64,000 nucleotides of DNA, taken from JACCVL01 sp963704295. Its GTDB lineage: Bacteria > Actinomycetota > Actinomycetes > Propionibacteriales > Nocardioidaceae. The position numbers and the translations under genes are program-made. A model generated the notes under the pieces. It saw only the letters and a list, made by a program, of their open reading frames with translations. It was not told the DNA's origin and did no database searches. The DNA is taken from the NCBI GenBank assembly GCA_963704295.1, contig OY969884.1, positions 1,922,001 through 1,986,000 of the forward strand. The letters run 5' to 3'. This document shows positions 40,447-48,583 of the stretch, piece after piece (position 1 is the stretch's first letter; the number at the start of each line of letters is the position of its first letter).

Positions 40447-42777
40447 GTGACGCCGGACAGCCAGCCGTTGGCCAGCCGCGCCTTCGACCGCTCAGTCCTC
40501 CTCATCGCCGTCGTGCTCACCGCGGCGTCGGCCATCGTCGCCAGCGACGTCGGCGGCCGGGGGCAGGCCGAGCTGTTCATGTTGTTGTGCATCCCGGTCA
40601 TCGTCGTGGTCTCGCGCTACCCGATCACGCTGGACCGCTCGGGTGGTGCGATCGAGATCGGCTTCGACTCCTGCGTCCTCGCGCTCCTCGGCACCCTGAC
40701 GCCGGCGCACGACGGTGCGCTGATCTGGGCTGCCGGGGCGCTGTTGTCCCAGTTGCTGTCCGGCAACCGGGTCGTCGCCAAGGTCTTCAACATCGGCGTG
40801 CAGACGACCTCCGGCATCGCGGCGCTGTGGGTGATCGACTGGCTCGGCAGCGAGGACATCACCAGCCTGGTGCAGTTCGCCGCGGTGCTGGCCGGCTGCA
40901 CCGTCTACTTCGTGCTCGACTTCGCGATCTCCGAGGTCTCGGTCGCACTGGAGAACGACACCCCGTTCAGCGCAGCGCTGGGGCAGACCGACGTCTTCTT
41001 GTCGATGGTGAGCATCGTGGCTGTCGACTCGCTCGGCTACCTCGCTGCCCTCGTGCTCACCGAGGTGGACGTGTGGGCGACGGTGTTGCTGGCCGTGCCG
41101 GTCGCGACCTTGCTGGTCGCCTCCAAGTCGACCGCACGGGACCGAGAACGCTCCCGCCGGATGCGGGTGCTGTTCGACGTGTCGCGTTCGGTGCAGAGCC
41201 AGACCGCCGCCGAGGACGTGTTGGAGCTGCTCGAGGTCGGCGGACGCGAGTTGGTGCGCGTGCAAGCCTGTGGGCTGCGTGACGTTCCTCCCGGTGCGGG
41301 CGAGGTGGGCGCGCGAGTGACCGACGGCAGCCGCGACTGGTGGTTGGTCGCGCCGGAGTGGCAGCGGATCCGGTCGACCGTGGCTTCGGACCGCGAACAC
41401 CTCGACCAGCTGGCGCTGGCCGGTTCCGAGGCGCTGTCCCGGCTGAAGCTGACCCGTGAGATGACCTTCCTCGCTCGCCACGACACCCTCACCGAGCTGG
41501 CCAACCGTGGCGTGCTCCTCGACCGCGTCGAGCACGCGCTCGAGGTCGCGCGCCGGCGCGGGTCCACCGTGGCGGTGCTGTTCTGCGACCTCGACGGGTT
41601 CAAGCAGATCAACGACCGGTTCGGACACAACGCAGGTGACGCGGTGCTGGTGACCACCGCTCAGCGGATCGCCCGCTGTGTCCGCACGAGCGACACGGTG
41701 GCCCGGCTCGGGGGCGACGAGTTCGCCGTCTTGCTGGAGGACATCCGCGACCCCGTGGACGTCGACCGCGTGACCGCGCTGCTGCTCGCCGCGGTGGTCG
41801 AGCGGATCGAGGTGAGCGGCCACCTGGTGTCGGTCAGCACCAGCATCGGCATCGCGACCTCCGACGGCAGCGACACCGGCGAGGGCATCTTGCGCAGTGC
41901 CGACATCGCGATGTACGAGGCGAAGGCCAAGGGCAAGAACTGTGTCGCCCGCTACCAGGCGGAGTACGGCGCCGCCCGGGTGCGCAAGCTGGAGATGGTC
42001 GAGGCGCTGCGGGTGGCGATCGAAGACGACGCGCTGACGGTTGTCTACCAGCCGTACTTCTCGGTCCGCACCGGTGCGGTCATGGGCCTCGAGGCGCTGG
42101 CTCGGTGGCGGCACGAAGGCCAGGACGTGTCGCCGGGCTCGTTCGTGCCCCTCGCCGAGGAGACCGGGCTGGTCGTGGGCCTCGGGGAGCGGATCCTGGA
42201 CCGCGTCGCGCGGGATGCCGAGGACATCCGTCGGCTCGGCGTCTCTCCGATCCAGCTGGGAGTCAACATCTCCGCCCAGCAGCTGCGGTCCCCGTCGTTC
42301 CTCGACCACGTCGGACGCACCCGGGCCGCTCTGGGCGGGCTCGAGCTGGTGCTGGAAGTCACCGAACGCGACGTCGTCCGCGAGGACTCGCTCAGCCAGG
42401 AGGTCATGTCCCGGTTGGTCGCCGAGGGGGTGAAGTTCGCGGTCGACGACTTCGGTATCGGCTTCTCGTCCATCGGCTACCTGCAGAACCTCCCGGTACA
42501 GGTGCTGAAGACCGACCGCACGTTCGTGGCCGACATCGAGAACAGCGAGCGCTCCGCGAACCTGCTGCGGTCCATGTTGCTGATGGGCCGCGCCCTCGGC
42601 CTGCACGTGGTGGTCGAGGGGGTCGAGCGACAAGAGCAGCTCGACCACCTGCGCGGGATGCGCAACGAGGTGTCCGCGCAGGGCTTCCACCTCGCCCGCC
42701 CGATGCCGCTGGTCGAGGTGCTCGCGCTGCTGGACCGGGCCAACGACGCGCACCGCGGTGCCCTCGCCGCCGGTTGA
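40447..42777 (+). CDS. membrane GGDEF-EAL c-di-GMP protein
   Basis: 776 residues. Seven or so membrane helices span residues 15-230, then a short helical/GAF-like linker, a GGDEF domain (about 340-500) with intact LGGDEFAVLL, and an EAL domain (about 515-765). EAL catalytic residues are present: GLEALARWRH, GVNISAQQL, LEVTERD, VDDFGIGFSS, KTDRTFV, VVEGVE and QGFHLARP. So both synthesis and hydrolysis of c-di-GMP are possible. The second such protein here (18238) has GGDEF only. GTG 40447 is supported by a strong ribosome-binding site. Confidence 0.92.
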   Translation: MTPDSQPLASRAFDRSVLLIAVVLTAASAIVASDVGGRGQAELFMLLCIPVIVVVSRYPITLDRSGGAIEIGFDSCVLALLGTLTPAHDGALIWAAGALLSQLLSGNRVVAKVFNIGVQTTSGIAALWVIDWLGSEDITSLVQFAAVLAGCTVYFVLDFAISEVSVALENDTPFSAALGQTDVFLSMVSIVAVDSLGYLAALVLTEVDVWATVLLAVPVATLLVASKSTARDRERSRRMRVLFDVSRSVQSQTAAEDVLELLEVGGRELVRVQACGLRDVPPGAGEVGARVTDGSRDWWLVAPEWQRIRSTVASDREHLDQLALAGSEALSRLKLTREMTFLARHDTLTELANRGVLLDRVEHALEVARRRGSTVAVLFCDLDGFKQINDRFGHNAGDAVLVTTAQRIARCVRTSDTVARLGGDEFAVLLEDIRDPVDVDRVTALLLAAVVERIEVSGHLVSVSTSIGIATSDGSDTGEGILRSADIAMYEAKAKGKNCVARYQAEYGAARVRKLEMVEALRVAIEDDALTVVYQPYFSVRTGAVMGLEALARWRHEGQDVSPGSFVPLAEETGLVVGLGERILDRVARDAEDIRRLGVSPIQLGVNISAQQLRSPSFLDHVGRTRAALGGLELVLEVTERDVVREDSLSQEVMSRLVAEGVKFAVDDFGIGFSSIGYLQNLPVQVLKTDRTFVADIENSERSANLLRSMLLMGRALGLHVVVEGVERQEQLDHLRGMRNEVSAQGFHLARPMPLVEVLALLDRANDAHRGALAAG

Positions 42778-42909
42778 CAGCCGTCCCGGAGGACCAGGCA
42801 GGGTGCAGGCGAGGGCCCCCATCGGCGCACCCGCTGGCCGCGCTCGTGTGCGTTGACGGCAGGACCGACGTACGGTCGAGACGTCCACACCGCACTCCCT
42901 GGAGGTCTC

Positions 42910-43350
42910 ATGCCCGTTCGCCACGCCACCGTCACGTGGGAAGGAAGCTTGCGGGAGGGCAAGGGCCGGACCCGGCTCGAGAGCTCCGGTCTGGCCGAGT
43001 TCGACGTGTCCTTCCCGTCGCGTGAGGCCGACCGGCCGCACGAGGGGCGAACCGACCCCGAGGAGCTGATCGCGGCAGCGCACGCCACCTGCTTCACTCA
43101 GAACCTGAGCGGTGTCCTCGGCAAGGAAGGGCTCACGGCCCGGTCACTCGAGACACGCGCCGCGGTCCGGCTCGGCAAGAACGACAGCGGCCTCTCGATC
43201 ACCGGCATCACGCTGACCGTGGTCGGATCGGTCGAGGGTGTCGATCAGGACCGGTTCGTCGAGATTGCCCGCGAGGCGGAGCGGACCTGCCCGGTCAGCA
43301 AGGCGCTCGCCGGCACCGAGATCACGCTCGACGCGCGGCTCGACGGCTGA
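42910..43350 (+). CDS. OsmC-family peroxiredoxin
   Basis: 146 residues. OsmC proteins reduce organic hydroperoxides with two conserved cysteines. Here they are in AAHATCFTQNLSGVLG (residue about 60) and EAERTCPVSKALAGTE (residue about 125). The start VRHATVTWEGSLREGKGRTRLESSG fits OsmC rather than Ohr. A GGAGG ribosome-binding site is eight bases from ATG 42910. It is cytoplasmic and monocistronic; upstream TTGACG and TACGGT are too close together (12 bases) to be a convincing promoter. Confidence 0.92.
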   Translation: MPVRHATVTWEGSLREGKGRTRLESSGLAEFDVSFPSREADRPHEGRTDPEELIAAAHATCFTQNLSGVLGKEGLTARSLETRAAVRLGKNDSGLSITGITLTVVGSVEGVDQDRFVEIAREAERTCPVSKALAGTEITLDARLDG

Positions 43351-43378
43351 ACGAGCCCTCCCGCGCAGCCGGGCTGGG

Positions 43379-43384
43379 TACGGT
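43379..43384 (+). promoter_or_regulatory. -10 element, leaderless arrangement
   Basis: TACGGT lies six bases before GTG 43391 and decides that start. Confidence 0.5.
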
Positions 43385-43390
43385 TGCATC

Positions 43391-43870
43391 GTGCCGAACC
43401 TGCCCGGAGCGCGTGCCGTGTCGCCGAAGCGCATCATCGTCGCGGTGCTGGGGGCGGTGTTGCTGGCCGCCGGCGTGGCCGCACTGGTCCTCCCGGGGCC
43501 GGGGCTGCTGCTGATCCTCGCGGGTCTGGTCGTGCTGTCCACCGAGTTCGAGTGGGCCGAGAAGCGGGTCGACTACATGCGCGACAAGGCGCTCGTCGCC
43601 GCCGAGTCCGGCGTCGAGACCTGGCCCCGCGTTGTGGCGAGCGCGGTGAGCGCGCTGGTGGTGTTGGGCGTCGGGGTGGTCTGGGGGCTCGACCCGGTCA
43701 TCCCCGACCTCGGCGTCGTCGGACCCGACCTGCCCTTCGGCGGCTGGGGGACCGGCGCGGCGATCATCGTCGGCGGCATCATCGCCCTCGCGCTGCTCGC
43801 GTACAGCGTCAAGCGGTTCCGCCTGGACGGTGACTCGGCCCGGCGGGACCGGGAGGCCTCGCAGGCCTGA
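43391..43870 (+). CDS. PGPGW-motif membrane protein (TIGR02611-like)
   Basis: 159 residues. Two close membrane helices surround the motif VLPGPGLLLILAGLVVLSTEFEWAEKR (in pieces), which is characteristic of the PGPGW transmembrane family. A further helical pair lies at 85-140. The C-terminus is charged. Function is unknown across the family. GTG 43391 is supported by the leaderless -10. Confidence 0.85.
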   Translation: MPNLPGARAVSPKRIIVAVLGAVLLAAGVAALVLPGPGLLLILAGLVVLSTEFEWAEKRVDYMRDKALVAAESGVETWPRVVASAVSALVVLGVGVVWGLDPVIPDLGVVGPDLPFGGWGTGAAIIVGGIIALALLAYSVKRFRLDGDSARRDREASQA

Positions 43871-43874
43871 TCGG

Positions 43875-44366
43875 TCAGCCCACTCGCGGGGCCACCGCCG
43901 CCTCGAGCCGCTCCAGCGTCTGCTCCATGCCGCGCCGGTTGCGCTCGGGGAACCCCATCAGGCGGTAGTACGGGCCGAGATGCGGCACCCGGCGCGGATC
44001 CCACTCCTCGCGGACCAGGGTCCCGTCCCCGACCGGATCGAGCGTGTACCGCCAGCGGTGACCGGCGAGGTGTCGCCAGGCGATCACCCGGCCCTCTTCG
44101 AACTCCACCACGATGTTGCTGATCCGGTACGGCACCGCCAGGTGCATCCGCATCCCGAAGCGGGCACCCTTCGACAGCCGCCCCGGGTTGTCGGGGTCCG
44201 CCTCGCGCACCGATCCCGATCCGTCCAGGAGCACATGCTGCCGGGGGTCGGCGAGCAGGTCGAACACGGTCTGCGCGTCGGCCGGGACCACACGCTCCAC
44301 CGCCACGACCGGGGCGGCCAGCGGGGCGGTCAGCGGGGCGGTCAGTCGGGTGAGGGTCGAAGGCAT
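43875..44366 (-). CDS. SRPBCC-superfamily (START-like) protein
   Basis: 163 residues. Starts with repeated TAPLTAPLAAP, then a START-like fold: VERVVPADAQTVFDLLADPRQHVLLDGSG, YRISNIVVEFEEGRVIAWRHLAGHRWRYTLDPVGDGTLVREEWD and a C-terminal helix YYRLMGFPERNRRGMEQTLERLEAAV. Members bind hydrophobic ligands or act as polyketide cyclases. No specific function can be given. ATG 44366 has AGGA eight bases upstream; ATG 44375 is three codons earlier and less well placed. It is convergent with the PGPGW gene, four bases apart. Confidence 0.82.
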   Translation of the reverse strand: MPSTLTRLTAPLTAPLAAPVVAVERVVPADAQTVFDLLADPRQHVLLDGSGSVREADPDNPGRLSKGARFGMRMHLAVPYRISNIVVEFEEGRVIAWRHLAGHRWRYTLDPVGDGTLVREEWDPRRVPHLGPYYRLMGFPERNRRGMEQTLERLEAAVAPRVG

Positions 44367-44413
44367 GGCAAACATCCTGGCCCATGCCGCGGCCGCCGGC
44401 CGCGCACGTCCGG

Positions 44414-45184
44414 TCAGAAGCCCCCGTCGAAGCCACCGCCGTCCAAGCTGCCGCCGTCGTGACCGCCGCCGGACTCGCCGCCCACGTCGCCGGAGTAGCC
44501 ACTGAGGTCGCCGAAGCCGTCCAGACCGCCTCCGAGCATGGCGCCCATGGCGGTGCCGACGAACAGCGACTGGGCCACCCCGATCGCGCCGAAGTAACCG
44601 ACGGTCATCGGCCGGAATGCCGGTCCGGCCTGCCAGTACGGCACCCGCTGGGCGCCGACGAGCACCTGTCGGGTGTGCGGGTCCGCGCCCGCGCGCACCC
44701 GTTCGGTGTCGAGGGCGCACGCAGGGACCTCCCGCAGCGCACCGTGTGGCGGAGCCCAGGTGACGTCGGTGACCGAGGGACCGTGTCGCGGGTCGAAGAA
44801 GCAGGGCAGGCGCCGGCTCGGCAGCGGCTGGCCGCTGACCCGGGCCCGCACGCAGGCGATGTCGTAGCGGCCGTCGTCGAGGATCTCGGTCACGTGCTGA
44901 GCGTCCTCCGGGCGGCGCATCGCGTCGGTCGCCTGCTTGGCCGCCTCGTAGGCGTCCAGCGCGCGCTGGTGGTCCGCGCGGACAGCCTCGTCGCCATGCC
45001 CTGGCAGCAGTTCGGTGTCCAGCCTCTGCAGTTCCTCGCCGAGCACCGTGACGTCCTCGTCCACTGTGCGGCGGACCGCTGCCAGCTCGGCCGCGGCGTG
45101 TGCCCGCCGCTCCGCCCGCGCCCGCCGTCCGTTGACGTAGGCGATCACCGCGACGATCACCAGCGCGAGCAGCAGCCACTTCAT
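44414..45184 (-). CDS. membrane-anchored protein with Gly/Asp-rich tail, unknown function
   Basis: 256 residues. One N-terminal helix (KWLLLALVIVAVIAYV), then a charged helical segment likely to form a coiled coil (residues 20-90), a central globular part with CFFDPRHGPSVTDVTWAPPHG and LVGAQRVPYWQAGPAF, a second hydrophobic segment YFGAIGVAQSLFVGTAMGAMLGGGL, and a Gly/Asp/Ser-rich C-terminus of about 45 residues ending in GGFDGGF. Two cysteines, VRC-less but CVRARV and ACALDTE, could pair. CACACT seven bases before ATG 45184 fits the leaderless pattern. I do not recognise the family. Confidence 0.72.
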   Translation of the reverse strand: MKWLLLALVIVAVIAYVNGRRARAERRAHAAAELAAVRRTVDEDVTVLGEELQRLDTELLPGHGDEAVRADHQRALDAYEAAKQATDAMRRPEDAQHVTEILDDGRYDIACVRARVSGQPLPSRRLPCFFDPRHGPSVTDVTWAPPHGALREVPACALDTERVRAGADPHTRQVLVGAQRVPYWQAGPAFRPMTVGYFGAIGVAQSLFVGTAMGAMLGGGLDGFGDLSGYSGDVGGESGGGHDGGSLDGGGFDGGF

Positions 45185-45232
45185 GCCGATGAGTGTGCCA
45201 CCGACCGCGTAGGGTCTACCTCTGACGCTGCC

Positions 45233-48200
45233 GTGGGGAGCAGCCGTGGCGAGGAGCGTCACCCGACCGTGGAACATGAGCTCGAACTGGACCCCGACCC
45301 GGCCGCGGTTCCCACCGCCCGCCGATTCGTGACCACTGCCCTGGCGCGGACCGCGTGGGAGCCGAGCACGGCGGCGGCGGAGCTGGTCGTGACCGAGCTC
45401 GTCACCAACGCGGTGCTGCACGCCGGCGGTCCCGTACACGTGAGTGTGCGCACGGCTCAGGGATCGCTCCGGCTGGCGGTGCGGGACGGGTCGCGCCGCC
45501 GTCCGGTCCGTCCCGTCGGGGACCCGGAGGCGATGACCGGCCGCGGCCTGGGCTTGATCGAGGCGGTGGCCACCCGGTGGGGGGTGCAGCCGCACCCGGC
45601 CGGCAAGGTGGTGTGGGCCGAGCTGGGCGGGAGTGAGACCACCCGTGCGCCGGAGGGTGGCGATGATGGGACCGCGGTCGTGCCGGTTGGGATCGACGGG
45701 ACGGCGGCGGCCGAGGGGGGTCCTCGGCACCGGGTGGTGCTCGGTGATGTGCCGACCGACCTGCTCCTTGCCGCGAAGGCGCACGTCGACAACGTGGTCC
45801 GCGAGCTGACCCTCGCCCGGTCAGGCGCGGAGTCCGGACAGACGGCGGCGGTCTCCCCACGGGTTGCCACGATCGTCAGCGCGCTCACCGACGCGTTCAC
45901 CGATGCCAGAGCTGAGATCAAGGCACAGGCCGTCGCCGCAGCCAGGGCGGGGCGGGAGCGTACTCAGCTGGTCCTGCACCTGCCGTTTGACGCGGCGACG
46001 GCCGCCCGGCGCTACCTACAGGCGCTGGACGACGCGGACATGCACGCTCGCGCCTCCCGCCTACTCGTCCTCGAGGAGCCGCCGGAGCACCGCAGCTTCC
46101 GCCGCTGGTACATCTCCGCGGTGATCGCCCAGCTGGAGGCGGTGGCCAGGGGAGGGCAGCCCCCCGAGCCGCCGACGCTGGAGCAGCACCTGCTCTCCGA
46201 GCTCGCGACGGTCGCCGCAGCCAGGCGGCAGGCCGACCGGGCCGCCCGGCTGCAGGCTGTCACGTCAGCGCTGGCAGGGGTGGCCGGCTTCGCCGACATC
46301 GCCGAGGCCGTCGTCTCCCAGGCGGTGGCCGCCATGAACGCCTCGGTCGGCCTGCTCATGGTGATCGACGACCAGGGACAGCCGACGATCGCCGCCTCCG
46401 TCGGGGCGGACGACGCGCTGCTGCGCCGGCTGGTGGCCGAAGCACCGCCCGGGAGAAGTCGTGGCGAGCTGCCGGTGCTGAGAACGCTGCGCACCGGTGA
46501 GGCGATCTGGATGGAGTCGCGCGCAGACTTCATCCGCCACTTCCCCGAGCTGGCCGAGCTGGAACCGGCCACCGTCTCGCTGTGCTCGGTCCCCCTGGGT
46601 GCAGGGGGCGATGTCATCGGTGCGCTGCGGCTGGGCTTCACCTCGCCTCAGCTGTTCGATGACGACGAGCGGGCCTTCGTGACCGCCCTGGCCGCACAGA
46701 CCGCGCAGACCCTAGAACGCGGGCGGCTCTACACCGCCGAGCACCTGGCTCGCACCAGGGCCGAGGTCGCGGCTCAGCGGCTCAGCCGGCTGCATGAGGT
46801 GACCACCGCACTGGCCGCGGCCCGGGACGTGTCCGAGGTGGCCGAGGCGGTCACCGTGGGTGCGGCCGCGAGCCTCGGCGCCTCCCTGTCCGCCCTGTGC
46901 GTGCTGGAGCCGGATGGACAGACGATGCGCCTGATCGGCATCGACGGCGCGAGTCCGGAGACGATGCACACCTGGGCAACGTTTCCGCTCGCCGCCGAGG
47001 TCCCTGCCAGTGAGGCGGTCCGGACCAACCGGCCGGTCGTGGTGCGGTCGCTGGACGAGCTGCACCAGCGGTATCCGCTGGTGGCAGGGCAGGGTGAGCC
47101 GGGGCGGGGCCTGGTGTGCGTACCGCTCTCGATCGGGGACCGTCGGGTCGGGTCGCTGGCCCTCGGCTTCCCCGACGACCGCCGTGTCGACGACGCCGAG
47201 CTCGACCTGCTCGCGACCATCGGCAACCAGTGTGTCCTGGCCCTGGATCGCGCCACCTCGTTGCAGGCCGAGCAGGCCGGCCGGCGCCAGGCAGCGTTCC
47301 TCGCCGAGGCCGGGTCCGTGCTGGCGTCCTCGCTGGAGCCTCGCGTCACGCTGCAGCACCTGATGGACCTGGTCGTGCCCGAGCTGGCCGACTGGGCCGT
47401 GGTCTACCTCACCGACGAGAGGGGGGAGGTCGAGTCGGCCACGGCCCGGCACCGTGATCAGGACATGACCGGGCTGCTCATCCGGCTGCAGCGGGAGCAG
47501 CCCCCTGATTCGGACGGGGAGCTGGCCGAGGTGATGCGAACCGGTCGCAGCATCCGGTTCGCGGCCGTTCCGGAATCGATCCGTGCCCGGGCGACCGAGC
47601 ATCCGGATCTCGCCCGGCAGGCCGACCTGTTCACGCCGGAGAGCGCGGTGATCGTGCCGCTCAGCAGCGGCGACCGGGTGATCGGAGCGATGGCGATGGC
47701 CCGGGTGAGCGGCCCGGCGTACACCCCGGACGACCTGGCCCTGGTCGAACAGGTCGCCGCACAAGGCGCCGTCGCGATCACGAACTCGCAGCTGTTCCGC
47801 CGTGAGCGGGACATCGCACTCACCCTGCAGCGCAGCCTGCTGCCTCGAGAGCCACCGTCGGTGCCGGGGATCCGGCTGGCCTGGCGCTACATCCCGGGAA
47901 CGGCGGGCACGCACGTCGGAGGCGACTGGTATGACGTGGTCCCGCTCGAGGACGGTCGGATCGCCGTGGTCATCGGTGACGTGATGGGCCGCGGTCTGCG
48001 GGCCGCCGCGATGATGGGCCAGCTTCGGGCGATGGCGCGCGCGCACCTGTCCGAGGCGGTCTCACCAGCCGAGGTGCTGCACCGGCTCGACCGCGCCTTG
48101 AGCCGGCTGGAGGACGAGCAGATCGCGACCGCCGTCCTGGGGCTGCTCGATCCCGCGGATCGCACCCTGGTCGTCGCGTCGGCCGGACACCTGCCGCCGC

Positions 48201-48505
48201 TGCTCGTGCCAGGCGACGGGACGGCGGCGTTCATCCACGTCGAACCGGGTCCGCCGCTCGGCGTGGGCATCGGTGGGTTCACCGAGCGCCGGGTGCAGCT
48301 GCCGCCGCGGTCGACCGTGCTGCTCTACACCGATGGGCTGATCGAGGACCGCCGGTTGCAGGCCGACCTCGGCCTGCAGGTGCTCGCCGAGGCGGCCGCG
48401 GCCGCGACCGGCCCGGTGCAGCTGTGTGACGTCGCTCTCGCCGCGCTGGGCCGGGACGAGGGTGCGGACGACGACACTGCCCTGCTCGCGGTCGGTCTCA
48501 CCTGA
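45233..48505 (+). CDS. HATPase-GAF-SpoIIE fusion regulator of 1,090 residues
   Basis: Order of domains: anti-sigma-type HATPase_c (residues about 15-130, with ELVVTELVTNAVLHAGG, AVRDGSRRRP and GRGLGLIEAVATRWG); a helical segment (about 170-300); three GAF domains (about 325-485, 500-660, 670-840); and a SpoIIE/PP2C phosphatase (about 850-1085) with intact GGDWYDVVPL, IGDVMGRGL and GADDDTALL. So one polypeptide carries both the kinase-like and phosphatase halves of a partner-switch system. The start is uncertain: GTG 45233 is used; GTG 45269 follows GAGGAG and would still keep the HATPase. Probably cytoplasmic; no membrane helix seen. Confidence 0.85.
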   Translation: MGSSRGEERHPTVEHELELDPDPAAVPTARRFVTTALARTAWEPSTAAAELVVTELVTNAVLHAGGPVHVSVRTAQGSLRLAVRDGSRRRPVRPVGDPEAMTGRGLGLIEAVATRWGVQPHPAGKVVWAELGGSETTRAPEGGDDGTAVVPVGIDGTAAAEGGPRHRVVLGDVPTDLLLAAKAHVDNVVRELTLARSGAESGQTAAVSPRVATIVSALTDAFTDARAEIKAQAVAAARAGRERTQLVLHLPFDAATAARRYLQALDDADMHARASRLLVLEEPPEHRSFRRWYISAVIAQLEAVARGGQPPEPPTLEQHLLSELATVAAARRQADRAARLQAVTSALAGVAGFADIAEAVVSQAVAAMNASVGLLMVIDDQGQPTIAASVGADDALLRRLVAEAPPGRSRGELPVLRTLRTGEAIWMESRADFIRHFPELAELEPATVSLCSVPLGAGGDVIGALRLGFTSPQLFDDDERAFVTALAAQTAQTLERGRLYTAEHLARTRAEVAAQRLSRLHEVTTALAAARDVSEVAEAVTVGAAASLGASLSALCVLEPDGQTMRLIGIDGASPETMHTWATFPLAAEVPASEAVRTNRPVVVRSLDELHQRYPLVAGQGEPGRGLVCVPLSIGDRRVGSLALGFPDDRRVDDAELDLLATIGNQCVLALDRATSLQAEQAGRRQAAFLAEAGSVLASSLEPRVTLQHLMDLVVPELADWAVVYLTDERGEVESATARHRDQDMTGLLIRLQREQPPDSDGELAEVMRTGRSIRFAAVPESIRARATEHPDLARQADLFTPESAVIVPLSSGDRVIGAMAMARVSGPAYTPDDLALVEQVAAQGAVAITNSQLFRRERDIALTLQRSLLPREPPSVPGIRLAWRYIPGTAGTHVGGDWYDVVPLEDGRIAVVIGDVMGRGLRAAAMMGQLRAMARAHLSEAVSPAEVLHRLDRALSRLEDEQIATAVLGLLDPADRTLVVASAGHLPPLLVPGDGTAAFIHVEPGPPLGVGIGGFTERRVQLPPRSTVLLYTDGLIEDRRLQADLGLQVLAEAAAAATGPVQLCDVALAALGRDEGADDDTALLAVGLT

Positions 48506-48583
48506 TCGGTACACATGCCGCCGGCTCGGTGCCACCGCTGGTTGGATGTGCCAATTCGGGTGAAGTCCTGTACGCAAGAGGCC

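Noticed and set aside
42853..42876. TTGACG/TACGGT promoter for osmC
   Set aside because: Spacing is only 12 bases, too short for a sigma-70 promoter.
40492..43083. Long minus-strand open frame (over 860 codons) opposite the GGDEF-EAL and OsmC genes
   Set aside because: It is rich in His, Gln, Arg and Pro with no domain sense and lies opposite two clear genes; such antisense frames are normal in DNA this GC-rich.
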